From assembly GCA_045130475.1 (NCBI GenBank), contig JBGUPU010000017.1, positions 1-64,000 on the forward strand: a stretch of DNA of 64,000 nucleotides, given 5' to 3'. The DNA is from CAG-791 sp045130475 (GTDB taxonomy: Bacteria > Bacillota > Clostridia > Lachnospirales > Lachnospiraceae). Each line of letters begins with the position of its first letter. Position 1 is the first letter of the stretch. Below the pieces are notes generated by a model. The model made no database searches. It was not told the DNA's origin and saw nothing but the letters and a program-made list of their open reading frames with translations. A program made the position numbers and the translations under genes. Below are positions 7,303 through 16,439 of this stretch, one piece after another.

Positions 7303-9918
7303 TTATTCGTTTTCTTTCAGATAGACCTGTACACGGCTCTGAATGATATCAGATACTTCAGAAACAGACTTCTGACCTGCGAAGTAAGCCCCTGCTTCCT
7401 CCATGATAATATTGAGCACTTCATTTTCGCTGTTTACAGAGAAACTCAGATTCTCAAGGATCTTCTGCATGGCATCAAGGTCATCCTGTCCGAACTCGGG
7501 AAGACTGTCGAGGCCGAAGAGATCTGTAGTTTCTTCCATAGGTTTCTCAACGATCTCCACTTCCGAATCTTCTGCAGCCTCGGCATCTTTTTCGAATTCC
7601 TCCAGATACTGCTCGTATTCCTCGTGGGTACCATCAAAGTCCTCTTCGGGAACAGGTTTTCCGATCATGTCTTCGGACTCTTCTATATCCTCAATTTCCA
7701 TATCATCGGTCACTGCGATGATCTCATCTCCTGTGAGCCCGATGGAAGAGTCTTCCTCAGGTTCATCCTCGGAAATCAGTGCATCCTGCTCTCTCATGAA
7801 TTCTTCACTGTCAAGTTCCTGCTCTTTGAAGCTCTGAATGACATCAGCGCCCTGTTTCTTGATCGCGCTCTTGCTGATGGGCAGGCAGCTGTCCAGTTTG
7901 GTCTGATATCCCGGCAGAAGGAAACGACGGACGAAGGACCAGCATCCATCAGGATCGGAGGCGCTGCTGCTGATTCCCAGCTCGACACTCGGAGCTACAG
8001 ACGGTCCCTTGTTGTTCTGGGACGGGAATCCGGTGATCGTCATGTTGACATCTCCGTACAGCTGTCTGGTCATATAATAGTAGTCATAAGGTGTATTGAT
8101 AAACTGGATTCCCAGAAGAGCCTTGTCGCCAAGGAACTGTGTACTGTAATCATACTCCTGTTCATCACCGATCTGGGCAGGGAACTTATTGGTAAACTCC
8201 AGAAGTTCCTGGAACTGGGCATTGTTGAAGTCGCAGCTGTGCTGGTCCATATCGATAAACTGATCCCCGGAGAACTCGATTGCATAGGACAGAAGCGATT
8301 CCCTGTCTATGATACCGAATACGCCGGTCTCATCCAGTCCCATATCGGCCGCGATTTTTTTGGCCTTTTCAATTGACAAGTCTTTCCCGTCCCCGATATA
8401 TTTGCTCTTGCCGGCAATACCTGTCACTGTAAATCCGGGTACAATTACGAACATTCTGCCGTCCATTTTAAATGCATCGACGACATTCTGCATAAAATCA
8501 GACTTATCAATCTCCTTGTCGGCCTCATACCGCTCTGTCATGTCGATCATCAGGCCCTTGGAAATATAATTGCTCACGGGCATGTATTCATTCATGACAA
8601 GAATGTCGGGAACATTGCCTGATACAATATCCGTGTTCATCTTGGAAAGGCCGGTGGCACTGTCGTACTCGTCTTCCGCAAGATCGTACTGGCTGTAGTC
8701 CTGAATGGAAATCCTGTACTCGCTGTTTTCCTTATTAAACTGAATGACCTCACTGCGGACATCATAAGTGATGTAATAACCGCCGAGGGTGATCTCTTTT
8801 CTGTCCTTAACATCCTCGGGAGCCACCATCTCCAGGATATATGTATCCAGAGTGACCTCCGCACCATAACCCTGAATTGCAAATTTGCCGTCCCCGATCT
8901 CTGTCAGGGTGCTGATTCCTTCCACATCCAGATCGGAATTTACATAATTGACAATAACATCCAGGTTATCGGATCCAAGCTTTGCCCCGTAAATGCCTTC
9001 TTCTGAGGCCAGATACAGATCATACTGACTGCCTGTAAAAACACTGGCGCCCATTAAAGAGGCCGGAAGGGTAACACTGTCCACGAACTCCTTTTTGCCG
9101 TCATCATAGCGGAGAATTTTGGTAGAGCTTCCCGTGTCATCCACCATGATGACTGTTCCGTCAGGCATGACATGGAGAAGGCCGGTCAGCTGTTCGGGAT
9201 TCACTGCGCATACGGTCTCCTTAAAGGATCCGTCTTCCGCCGAATAGAGGTCTACACCCTCCGAAGAAACGACATAGATACCCTCGTCAGAGGCGGCAAG
9301 GGATTCAATATAATAATACATGCTGTCCGCCGGCTCCCGGACATCCTTGATCCACTTCTGTTTTCCGTCGGTCCCCACACAGGCGATCTGGTAGGTACTG
9401 ACAGCGTCTTCGCTCAAATCCAGGCCTTCAGGAAGCTCTTCGGATGCGTCAAGGTTATTATCAAGCGCATAATCCAGTGCAGGGGAATTTCCGGTTGTGG
9501 AAACAGCCAGATAATAACTGCCGTTTTTAAAGGTCGACGCAGTTACCTCGGAGGCTTCTTCGTCTTCCAGTTTGTAGGTGACCTTATTAAATCCGGAGCC
9601 GTCTTCTTTGAACTGGACCAGCTCGTAAGCACTGAATCCATCTCCTTCATAACTGTAGTTGAATCCGTAAAGAACCCCGTCTTCCACTGCCAGGACCGAA
9701 AGTCCGTCTGTCGTAAAATCTTCTCCGAGAGTGATGGTCTGTGAAGTCACGACACCGTCTTTACTGGTAATTTCCGGCATGGAAGAAGATGCGGAGCCGG
9801 TACCTCCGCTCTCTTTCTTTTCAGATCCGCCGCCTCCGCAGCCTGATGCCGATATAGCCAGAACAACACAAAGCGCCGCAGCGGCAAAACGTCTGAAACC
9901 CTTTTTTAATCTGATCAT
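7303..9918 (-). CDS. Large extracellular solute-binding lipoprotein
   Basis: An 871-residue secreted lipoprotein. It has a signal peptide with lipobox ASGC and a lipidated Cys at 27, then a poly-Gly linker. Residues about 45-365 are beta-rich repeats that look like a propeller (DGVLYGF, DGTVIMVDD and similar). Residues about 370-690 resemble a family 1 ABC solute-binding protein, with FNKENSEYRI and a DIVSGNVPDILVM segment. An acidic Glu/Asp-rich stretch interrupts the C-terminal part. It is twice the usual length for this family. It is the last gene of a five-gene operon with two permeases, an adaptor and a MacB-core protein. The ATG at 9918 has AAGGA upstream. The ligand is unknown; a sugar or peptide is likely. 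Confidence 0.75.
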   Translation of the reverse strand: MIRLKKGFRRFAAAALCVVLAISASGCGGGGSEKKESGGTGSASSSMPEITSKDGVVTSQTITLGEDFTTDGLSVLAVEDGVLYGFNYSYEGDGFSAYELVQFKEDGSGFNKVTYKLEDEEASEVTASTFKNGSYYLAVSTTGNSPALDYALDNNLDASEELPEGLDLSEDAVSTYQIACVGTDGKQKWIKDVREPADSMYYYIESLAASDEGIYVVSSEGVDLYSAEDGSFKETVCAVNPEQLTGLLHVMPDGTVIMVDDTGSSTKILRYDDGKKEFVDSVTLPASLMGASVFTGSQYDLYLASEEGIYGAKLGSDNLDVIVNYVNSDLDVEGISTLTEIGDGKFAIQGYGAEVTLDTYILEMVAPEDVKDRKEITLGGYYITYDVRSEVIQFNKENSEYRISIQDYSQYDLAEDEYDSATGLSKMNTDIVSGNVPDILVMNEYMPVSNYISKGLMIDMTERYEADKEIDKSDFMQNVVDAFKMDGRMFVIVPGFTVTGIAGKSKYIGDGKDLSIEKAKKIAADMGLDETGVFGIIDRESLLSYAIEFSGDQFIDMDQHSCDFNNAQFQELLEFTNKFPAQIGDEQEYDYSTQFLGDKALLGIQFINTPYDYYYMTRQLYGDVNMTITGFPSQNNKGPSVAPSVELGISSSASDPDGCWSFVRRFLLPGYQTKLDSCLPISKSAIKKQGADVIQSFKEQELDSEEFMREQDALISEDEPEEDSSIGLTGDEIIAVTDDMEIEDIEESEDMIGKPVPEEDFDGTHEEYEQYLEEFEKDAEAAEDSEVEIVEKPMEETTDLFGLDSLPEFGQDDLDAMQKILENLSFSVNSENEVLNIIMEEAGAYFAGQKSVSEVSDIIQSRVQVYLKENE

Positions 9919-10059
9919 TTCTAAATCCTTCTTCATTGATGATTTATGCGGAACCGCCTTCCCCTGGTGCGTCCCCGGATAGTATGAACAGCAGACATAA
10001 ACGGAGCTGCAGGCTCTGCCGCTTATGACAGTGTTTTCATCTCCCCTTTTTTACACAAA

Positions 10060-11964
10060 TCAGTTTTCTTCAGCATTCTCTCCGGAAACGGCCGGTCTGC
10101 CGGCTTTCCCGTCATCTATATTCTCCGCGGCCTTCTCTTGCTCCGGAGTGTCTGGCTCCGGATCTGCAGTGCCCTCTTCCTCAGGGATGTCGGGCTCTGG
10201 ATCTGCAGTGCCTTCTTCCTCCGGGACATCCGGTTCTGTCTCCGAAGTTTTCTCTTCCTCAGGAATATCGAGCTCTGTCTGCAGAGTGCCCTCTTCCTCA
10301 GAGATCTCCGGTCCGGTATCTGCGGTGCCTTCTTCCTCCGGGATGTCAGGCTCTGGATCAGCGCTGTCTCCTTCCGGACTGCCCGGTTCCGGCTCTTCGG
10401 CAGCAGCGGGCAGGGCTTTGACGGTCTTACTGCCGTAAATGCGTTCAGACTGTCTGTCATAAATTTTATCCTGAATATTATTGATTACGCCGCCGAGCGT
10501 CCAGCTCTTGTGTGTAGCGTACCAGATCAGGAGCCATAACAGGAACAGGAAGGGCGAAAACCTCAGGAACATCCACAGAAACGCGAAGGGAATCAATACA
10601 TCCTCCCACGCAAGTGCCACATTTTCCCAATAGGGATAGCGGATCGGTGCTGTCTGCATGCTGCGCACACCGGGCTGCGCCATTAATGTGACCAGGCGCA
10701 GGACATCATATCTGTTGGTATTGTCCACGATCGTGGCTTTTTCCATGGAAAAAGGAACCTGTTCCAGGCGGCTCCTGACCTTGCGGAGCGCATAACCCTG
10801 TACAGGATTCGGCATGACAACCTCATAGCAGGTCACCCTGCTGCGGTTGACCTGTTCAGCCTCCTCCTCTTCACCATCTCCGTTGTTTCTGCCGGATGCG
10901 CCGTTTCCTGCCCCGCCCTGGGGACTCAATTCATCCCCGACCGGATCATCACTGAGTTCCTCATCTTTGCTGTCTGTTTCTTCAACATCCTCAGTGAGAG
11001 TATCGCTTTCGCCGATGTCCCCGCCGTCATCATATTCAGCTGATTCCTCATCAGGCTCAACACCTTTTCTCTCCGGAACACTTTCCTTAAGAACAGGCAT
11101 ATATGCAGCTGTCTGCGGTACAGCCTGCGGCGCAAGGGCATCCATTCCTTCAGACATGTCCATACTGTTTTCACCCGAGCCGTCTCCTTCCGGGGCAGCG
11201 GCTGAGGCTTCCGTGTATTTACACAGAGAATCATAGGACATATAGATCAGGTAACTGCCCATGCCGGATTCCTTGTAAAATCTCTTCGAAGGCTGTCGGA
11301 AAACACCGGCAATATAATGCGGTGTGCCGCCGATATAGACAGCCATTCCCACCACATTGGGAGAGCCGAAAAGTCTCCAGGCAGTCTGATCATCAAGCAG
11401 AACCCGGTCATGCATCAGATCATCATCAGAAAAGTAGTATCCGTCTATAAGATCCAGCGGATGCATGTCAAAAAACCGCCCGCCGACACCGATAGCATTC
11501 ACCGTGACGGAATCACTGGAAACTGACAGGTCGGCACTTCCCATTCCGCAATAGCATTCTTCGATCAGACTTGCGCCGTTATTGATCTGGGTTTCGGACA
11601 GGGCTATCGCATCTGTCTGCAGATCGAGCATCAGTCCGGCATACATGGCTTTCACCGTATCCTCGGACGCGCCGCTCCCCTCTGACAGAAAAGCACTGAC
11701 CTGTGCATAATTATCATTGGAAGCCCATCGCTGCGCCGCAGTCTGGTCGATCAGACCGCCGGTAATCTTCCTGGTCACGGCACCCAGGACTGCCGAAGCG
11801 ATCCAGAACAGGATACACAGGATAATCCCGATCTTCTGCCATCTGTGCATCTTTTTCCAAGTGCTGTCAAGCGCCCGGCCCGTCCTGCGGATTGCACGAT
11901 CTGCGCCCCGGCTTCCTGTCCGGACAGCATCTTGAAATTTCTTATTCAGTTTGCTGTCAGACAT
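10060..11964 (-). CDS. MacB-core-like membrane protein with acidic repeat tail
   Basis: A 634-residue protein. The N-terminus is basic and cytoplasmic, then one membrane helix at about 43-64. The following extracytoplasmic region (about 70-250) resembles the MacB periplasmic core of ABC exporters, with DRVLLDDQTAWRLFGSPNVV and GTPHYIAGVFRQ. An acidic Ser/Glu-rich insertion (about 255-370) precedes the rest of the core. One or two hydrophobic helices follow near 455-490. The C-terminus is a tandem PEEEGTADPEPDI-type repeat. It lacks the usual four-helix permease body, so it is not a normal MacB. It sits between the HlyD adaptor and the lipoprotein. The function is unknown; an assembly or gating subunit is one guess. 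AGAGG precedes the ATG. Confidence 0.6.
   Translation of the reverse strand: MSDSKLNKKFQDAVRTGSRGADRAIRRTGRALDSTWKKMHRWQKIGIILCILFWIASAVLGAVTRKITGGLIDQTAAQRWASNDNYAQVSAFLSEGSGASEDTVKAMYAGLMLDLQTDAIALSETQINNGASLIEECYCGMGSADLSVSSDSVTVNAIGVGGRFFDMHPLDLIDGYYFSDDDLMHDRVLLDDQTAWRLFGSPNVVGMAVYIGGTPHYIAGVFRQPSKRFYKESGMGSYLIYMSYDSLCKYTEASAAAPEGDGSGENSMDMSEGMDALAPQAVPQTAAYMPVLKESVPERKGVEPDEESAEYDDGGDIGESDTLTEDVEETDSKDEELSDDPVGDELSPQGGAGNGASGRNNGDGEEEEAEQVNRSRVTCYEVVMPNPVQGYALRKVRSRLEQVPFSMEKATIVDNTNRYDVLRLVTLMAQPGVRSMQTAPIRYPYWENVALAWEDVLIPFAFLWMFLRFSPFLFLLWLLIWYATHKSWTLGGVINNIQDKIYDRQSERIYGSKTVKALPAAAEEPEPGSPEGDSADPEPDIPEEEGTADTGPEISEEEGTLQTELDIPEEEKTSETEPDVPEEEGTADPEPDIPEEEGTADPEPDTPEQEKAAENIDDGKAGRPAVSGENAEEN
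10131..10370 (-). repeat. In-frame acidic tandem repeat (14-residue unit)
   Basis: About six imperfect copies of a 42-nt unit encode PEEEGTADPEPDI-like segments at the C-terminus of the MacB-core-like protein. Copies differ at scattered positions (EGTADTGPEIS, EGTLQTELDIP, EKTSETEPDVP). The two copies nearest the end are almost identical, which suggests recent slippage or unequal exchange. Confidence 0.8.
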
Positions 11965-12044
11965 GTGTGCCTCTTTTCCGCCGGTTTTTTAAACTCCCGA
12001 ATGTGCCGCTCTCCAAAGATTTAATACTGCACAGGCAATATTTA

Positions 12045-13538
12045 TTACTCTTCAGTCGTCTCCTCTTCTTCGGCCAGACGCACCTGGTCGCCGGAAGAAA
12101 TCGACCTTGTTGATGTTGTGACTACATAAGTATAGGCACCGATCGATCCGCTGATCGCAGAATTTGTATCGTCCTTAGCCAGGACCTTGACACTCTCTCT
12201 TGTAACAATATAGCGGTTTCCAAGCGGGCTCTGTCTGGTCTGCAGGATCAGGACAAAGGTGCCGTTTGCATCATTGCGGACTGCCGAATTGGGCACAACA
12301 AGATCATAGGTTTTGGAGCTCTCTGCGATCTGAAGCTGTACAGTGTCACCGGATGACACCGCAGCACTGTCAATTTCAAATTTCAGAAGCCTGGAATTCT
12401 GGGGATCACTGCTGTCTGCTGTGATCTGCCTGAGAACCGCCTTGAAATTCTCATCGTACTCCCAATAGTTCTGGGGCTCCGCCTCATCACCAACCTGGAG
12501 CTTCTGAGCCTGTTCCTTCGAAACCGAGAAGCTGACAGTGAGCTTTTTGCCGTCGATCCGGATGATCGCCGCAGAAGAATCCGCGGCTGCGATCTCACCG
12601 GAAGAATATGTGAGACTGATCACGGTACCGTCGACAGGAGCTTTAACGGTCGCGCCGATATTCTCCTCTTCCATGCGCTCGAGCTTGGCCTGCGCGAGCT
12701 TGATCTGGTCCTGCAGACTCTTGAGCTCCAGTTCGGAGCTGATGCTGCTGACGACCTTTTCCTGCAGTAACTTGGCAGCTTCAAGCTCTATCTCTGCATC
12801 AATATTCCTGGTCGTGGCTTTTTCTATCTTTTTCTCTGTCCTGCTCGAGGAGGAAGACCCGCTGCCGGAAGGATCTGCGGAAGGATCCACCTCATCCTCT
12901 TCATTCCAGTCATAGTCCTCATCATCGATCACTGTCCTCGTCGCAGAGGCTTCGGCCACTGAACCTGATCCCGATGACGCTGCCGTCAGTTTGTCCAGGG
13001 CAGCCTTTGCGGCAGAGGCTTCCGCTGTTGCCGCTTCAAGTCTGCGGTTAGCCGCTGCCAGCTCGGCCTGCATCTCGTCATCCGAGCGGTAATTGCCTGC
13101 GCGCAGCCTGGTTATATCCGCATCGCTCAGCGTACCGTCAAACAGCTTCTTGGTAAAATCAGACTGGAGACTGGCCAGTTCCTGTCTTGCCGTGCGGAGC
13201 TCCTCTGATTCATTATCCTCCAGATAATACAGAACATCGCCCCGCTTTACCTTCTGGTCCACCCGTACAGCGACGCTTTTGATCGTCCTGGCCTGGGTCA
13301 TCATGACATTATAGGGATCATCCACTTCGGCTGTGCCCTGTCCGCGGATCCTGGGGGAAACTTCTCCCTGCGCCACGACATGTGTGGCGACCTGCGGAAG
13401 CGTATAGTTCATGATCGTTCTGGAAAAGAAAGTCAGAGCCAGAAGAATGAGCAGAAAAACAATGGTGATATTCTTGATGATATCCTTTCGTCTCTGCGAT
13501 TTGCGGAACTGCTCCAGTTCTTTATCTTCGATATTCAT
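12045..13538 (-). CDS. HlyD/RND-type periplasmic adaptor protein
   Basis: A 497-residue membrane-fusion protein. It has a short cytoplasmic start and one membrane helix at about 24-42. A barrel-sandwich half follows (QARTIKSVAVRVDQKVKRGD near 90). Then come a long coiled-coil hairpin (about 120-290) and a second half with APVDGTVISLTYSSGE, and C-terminal beta-barrel and membrane-proximal domains. An acidic Ser-rich insertion splits the coiled coil. Adaptors of this type partner MacB or RND exporters, and in Gram-positives they reach across the wall. Here it is in one operon with sugar-type import permeases. The ATG at 13538 has AAGGA 7 nt upstream; the longer frame is unlikely. Confidence 0.82.
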   Translation of the reverse strand: MNIEDKELEQFRKSQRRKDIIKNITIVFLLILLALTFFSRTIMNYTLPQVATHVVAQGEVSPRIRGQGTAEVDDPYNVMMTQARTIKSVAVRVDQKVKRGDVLYYLEDNESEELRTARQELASLQSDFTKKLFDGTLSDADITRLRAGNYRSDDEMQAELAAANRRLEAATAEASAAKAALDKLTAASSGSGSVAEASATRTVIDDEDYDWNEEDEVDPSADPSGSGSSSSSRTEKKIEKATTRNIDAEIELEAAKLLQEKVVSSISSELELKSLQDQIKLAQAKLERMEEENIGATVKAPVDGTVISLTYSSGEIAAADSSAAIIRIDGKKLTVSFSVSKEQAQKLQVGDEAEPQNYWEYDENFKAVLRQITADSSDPQNSRLLKFEIDSAAVSSGDTVQLQIAESSKTYDLVVPNSAVRNDANGTFVLILQTRQSPLGNRYIVTRESVKVLAKDDTNSAISGSIGAYTYVVTTSTRSISSGDQVRLAEEEETTEE

Positions 13539-13585
13539 ACGTTTTTCCTTCCCGAAGGTTTTTCGGTTCCGTAACAAATGATGTA

Positions 13586-15034
13586 CTATTCTTTAATGCC
13601 GCCCTGGTAAACGATTCCTTCCACCAGGTATTCCTCTCCGTACAAAAACACCATCATCGGCAGAACCATATAGATGACCGCGACCGCAAAGGCCAGGGAA
13701 ATCTCTCCCGAATTGATCTTGGAGAGAAAAACGGACAGAGGATGCAGCTGATCATTTGAAAGCAGGATCAGCGGCTGCTCAACCATATTCCAATAATCGA
13801 TAAAGAGCAGGATTGCGATGGAGGCGAGGCCGCCGCGGCAGTTCGGAAGACAGATTTTTGTAAAGATCTGCCATTCCCCCGCGCCGTCGATTTCCGCCGC
13901 CTCATAGATGGATCTGGGGATCCTGCGCATATATTTTGTCAGCATATACACTGCGAACGGTGAAAAGAAACCGGGCAGCCATATAGCCCACCTGGTACCC
14001 AGGATATTCAGCCAGCTTGACACCAGATAGTTGGGTACCAGCGTGACCTGATATGGCATGAGCATCAGGATTATGTAGGCAAAGAATATAATCTCTCTCA
14101 CGCGGCTGCGATATCTGGCAAAGCCATAGGAGGCCAGCGAGGCGACCGCAAGCTGAAAGACTACAATCGGAACAACATAGATCACCGAATTCCAGAATTT
14201 CAGCAGATACTCAGGGCTCAGGATGAGTACCTTGAAATACTGCTCAAAAGAGACAATGTCCGGGATAAATTTCAGGTTGACTGTGCTGCTGATAAATACG
14301 CGGACACCGTTTCTCTTGGCGAAGATCACGCCATAGTTGGCATTGATCTCGGATTTTGTCATCAGTGAATTGGTGATCGTGAGCACGATGGGCATTAAAA
14401 AGAGCACTGCAAAAAATCCGATGACCGCTGTCCGTATGACCATGCGGAGGATCCCGATCCTCTGTTTGGTCCAGAATCTCCGGAAACGCTCGCGGCGGCT
14501 GAGGACCTGCACGGCGGCTGCTTCCTCTGCGGATACATCCTCCCTATCTCCAGGCTCCTGTGCCCCGGCATCTTCGGGTTTCTGCGCCCATATATACCCG
14601 GCTTCCTGTGTCCTTGTATACTCAGGCTCCAGCACCCCTGAATCTTCAAATACCTGAGCCTCTGTTTCTTCAGGTTCCTGCGGCTCTGTAACAAAAACAG
14701 GTTCCTGAGACTCTGAAAATTCGGGTTCCTGTGACTCTGAATCTTCGGGTTCCTGCGCTTCTGGATCAGGTCCGTCATCCGGTATCTCTGCAGGAGCCTT
14801 TTTGGCATCCGCCAGGGGAATCAGTTCGTCAGCAGGTTCCTCACCGGATTCCGGGTCTGCTTTCTCCTCGTCTGCGAATCCGTTTTTCTCAGGGATTGTC
14901 CTGTGTGCCCTGCTCAGAGGATACAGATCCGCCGGATCCGTTTCAAATTTTAACCGGTCATTCACCCAGCCGGCACTGCGTTTCTTTTGGGAACGCCTTT
15001 TCTTGTGTCCGGGCAATTCTTTCTCCCCCCTCAC
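13586..15034 (-). CDS. MalG-type ABC sugar permease with acidic N-terminal extension
   Basis: The last ~300 residues are a binding-protein-dependent permease with six membrane helices. The EAA loop EAAEIDGAGEWQIFTKI contacts the ATPase. The first ~170 residues are unusual: Pro/Glu/Ser-rich and repetitive (QEPEDSESQEPEFSESQEP and similar), cytoplasmic, and absent from ordinary MalG proteins. The GTG start at 15034 overlaps the previous gene's stop by 4 nt and has AAGGG upstream, so translational coupling is likely. It is paired with the MalF-type gene just upstream. No ATPase gene is nearby; a shared MsmX-type ATPase encoded elsewhere is the usual solution in Firmicutes. Confidence 0.85.
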   Translation of the reverse strand: MRGEKELPGHKKRRSQKKRSAGWVNDRLKFETDPADLYPLSRAHRTIPEKNGFADEEKADPESGEEPADELIPLADAKKAPAEIPDDGPDPEAQEPEDSESQEPEFSESQEPVFVTEPQEPEETEAQVFEDSGVLEPEYTRTQEAGYIWAQKPEDAGAQEPGDREDVSAEEAAAVQVLSRRERFRRFWTKQRIGILRMVIRTAVIGFFAVLFLMPIVLTITNSLMTKSEINANYGVIFAKRNGVRVFISSTVNLKFIPDIVSFEQYFKVLILSPEYLLKFWNSVIYVVPIVVFQLAVASLASYGFARYRSRVREIIFFAYIILMLMPYQVTLVPNYLVSSWLNILGTRWAIWLPGFFSPFAVYMLTKYMRRIPRSIYEAAEIDGAGEWQIFTKICLPNCRGGLASIAILLFIDYWNMVEQPLILLSNDQLHPLSVFLSKINSGEISLAFAVAVIYMVLPMMVFLYGEEYLVEGIVYQGGIKE

Positions 15035-16140
15035 TCAAGATCCCTTCCGAACCAGTCTTCTGTCAGGAACAGTATGCCGATCACGACGATCATGAAAATC
15101 GCCATCAGAACGGCCGCGGCACTGAGCTTCTGGTAATCCAGAGATTTAAAGGTATTATTCATGAAATGCTGCAGCATATACAGTGCGTCGTAAGGGTAGT
15201 CCCCTGCCATCAGGTAGATCTCTCGGAACACCTTGAAGGAATTGATCAGGGACATAATCGTGACGAACATGATCGTCGAAGATAAATATCTGACCTTGAT
15301 CAGCCAGAAAATCTGAAACTCCGATGCGCTTTCCAGACGGGCGACCTCTATCTGATCCCTGGGAATATTGGCCAGTCCCGACATGAACAGTATCATATTG
15401 TATCCAAGATTCTTCCACAAAAACAAAAGAATGATCGGAACCTGCGCATAGGAGGATTTGAGCCAGTCGATCTTCCCGCCTGTCAGATTCTGCAGAAAGA
15501 CATTGACAAGTCCGTTGTAGTGAAAAAGGATCTGCCAGATCATGATGACCGAAGCTGTCGGAACCATCATGGGACTGAGGAAAAAGGACCGGAACCGGCT
15601 TTTCCAAGGCAGTCTCTTTTCCATAATAACAGCAAGAAATAGAGATAAACCTACAGCAAGAGGTACGGCAACGACAGAAAACTTCAATGTGTTGGCGACC
15701 GCTACACGAAAGGCCTCATTTCTAAACACTCTGAAATAATTGGCAAAGCCGACAAACCTGTGCCGTATCGGATTGTCGATCATCGAATAGTAGATGACCA
15801 CAATAAAGGGCAGGACAAAAAAGAGACTCACGCCGATCAGGCTGGGGGTCAGAAACATCCAGCTGACCCGTCTCTCGCGCCGTTCCTTGACAGACCGGTC
15901 AGGTTCATTGCGGGCAGCGTCCTGTGTTCCCGATCCCTCTTCAGATATGTCCTTCTTGAGCAACCTCTCTCTGAGGAACAAACGGGGATTTCCCGGGAAA
16001 GCGGGGCTTTTCCGCTGCCGGTCTTCCTTTTCGCCGAGCCCGTCCGCGTTCCTGCGCAGGAATCTGTTCAGTTTTTCTCCGACACTCCGGGAATCATTCG
16101 GATCTTTTCCGGGAGTATTTTTTCTGTTCAGCATCTTCAT
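15031..16140 (-). CDS. MalF-type ABC sugar permease
   Basis: A 369-residue permease and the first gene of the operon. A basic, disordered N-terminus of about 90 residues precedes six membrane helices (first near 97-118). The ATPase-contact loop VARLESASEFQIFWLI is in the C-terminal half. It forms a heterodimer with the MalG-type product of the next gene. The extended N-terminus is again longer than usual for the family. There is no good ribosome site before the ATG at 16140, and a downstream in-frame start cannot be excluded. Confidence 0.85.
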   Translation of the reverse strand: MKMLNRKNTPGKDPNDSRSVGEKLNRFLRRNADGLGEKEDRQRKSPAFPGNPRLFLRERLLKKDISEEGSGTQDAARNEPDRSVKERRERRVSWMFLTPSLIGVSLFFVLPFIVVIYYSMIDNPIRHRFVGFANYFRVFRNEAFRVAVANTLKFSVVAVPLAVGLSLFLAVIMEKRLPWKSRFRSFFLSPMMVPTASVIMIWQILFHYNGLVNVFLQNLTGGKIDWLKSSYAQVPIILLFLWKNLGYNMILFMSGLANIPRDQIEVARLESASEFQIFWLIKVRYLSSTIMFVTIMSLINSFKVFREIYLMAGDYPYDALYMLQHFMNNTFKSLDYQKLSAAAVLMAIFMIVVIGILFLTEDWFGRDLE

Positions 16141-16303
16141 GATCTGTAAGCATTTCAGGTTTTCGAACGGAGCAGCAACATGATTTCATATGCGCACACT
16201 TCCGCACATATAAACCTATAATAATTCATTTTTTGCAATTTGAATATACCCATCCCCATCTTTTCACATAAAAAACAAAAAAAAATTGCCCTTAAACCAC
16301 AAT

Positions 16304-16323
16304 ATGTACACAAAAACGTACAT
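16304..16323. promoter_or_regulatory. Inverted repeat upstream of permease operon
   Basis: ATGTAC (16304-16309) and GTACAT (16318-16323) are 6-bp arms with an 8-nt A-rich spacer, about 165 nt upstream of the operon's first gene. The surrounding 16141-16439 gap is strongly AT-rich and holds no gene. A regulator binding site is plausible but unproven. No good -35/-10 pair could be fixed for this operon. Confidence 0.3.
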
Positions 16324-16354
16324 TAAAAGACAATATCTGCCCCTGCACACAGAA

Positions 16355-16393
16355 ACAGGCTCTGCCGGATCCAAAACCCGGTGCAGAGCCTGT
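16355..16393 (-). terminator. Terminator of gpmI
   Basis: The arms ACAGGCTCTGC (16355-16365) and GCAGAGCCTGT (16383-16393) are perfect over 11 bp and lie 47 nt past the gpmI stop. Only a short T run follows on the minus strand, while the plus-strand flank is CATCATTTTTATTT. Confidence 0.65.
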
Positions 16394-16439
16394 CATCATT
16401 TTTATTTAATTAATCAGCAAAAACAGTGCGGATGATCGA

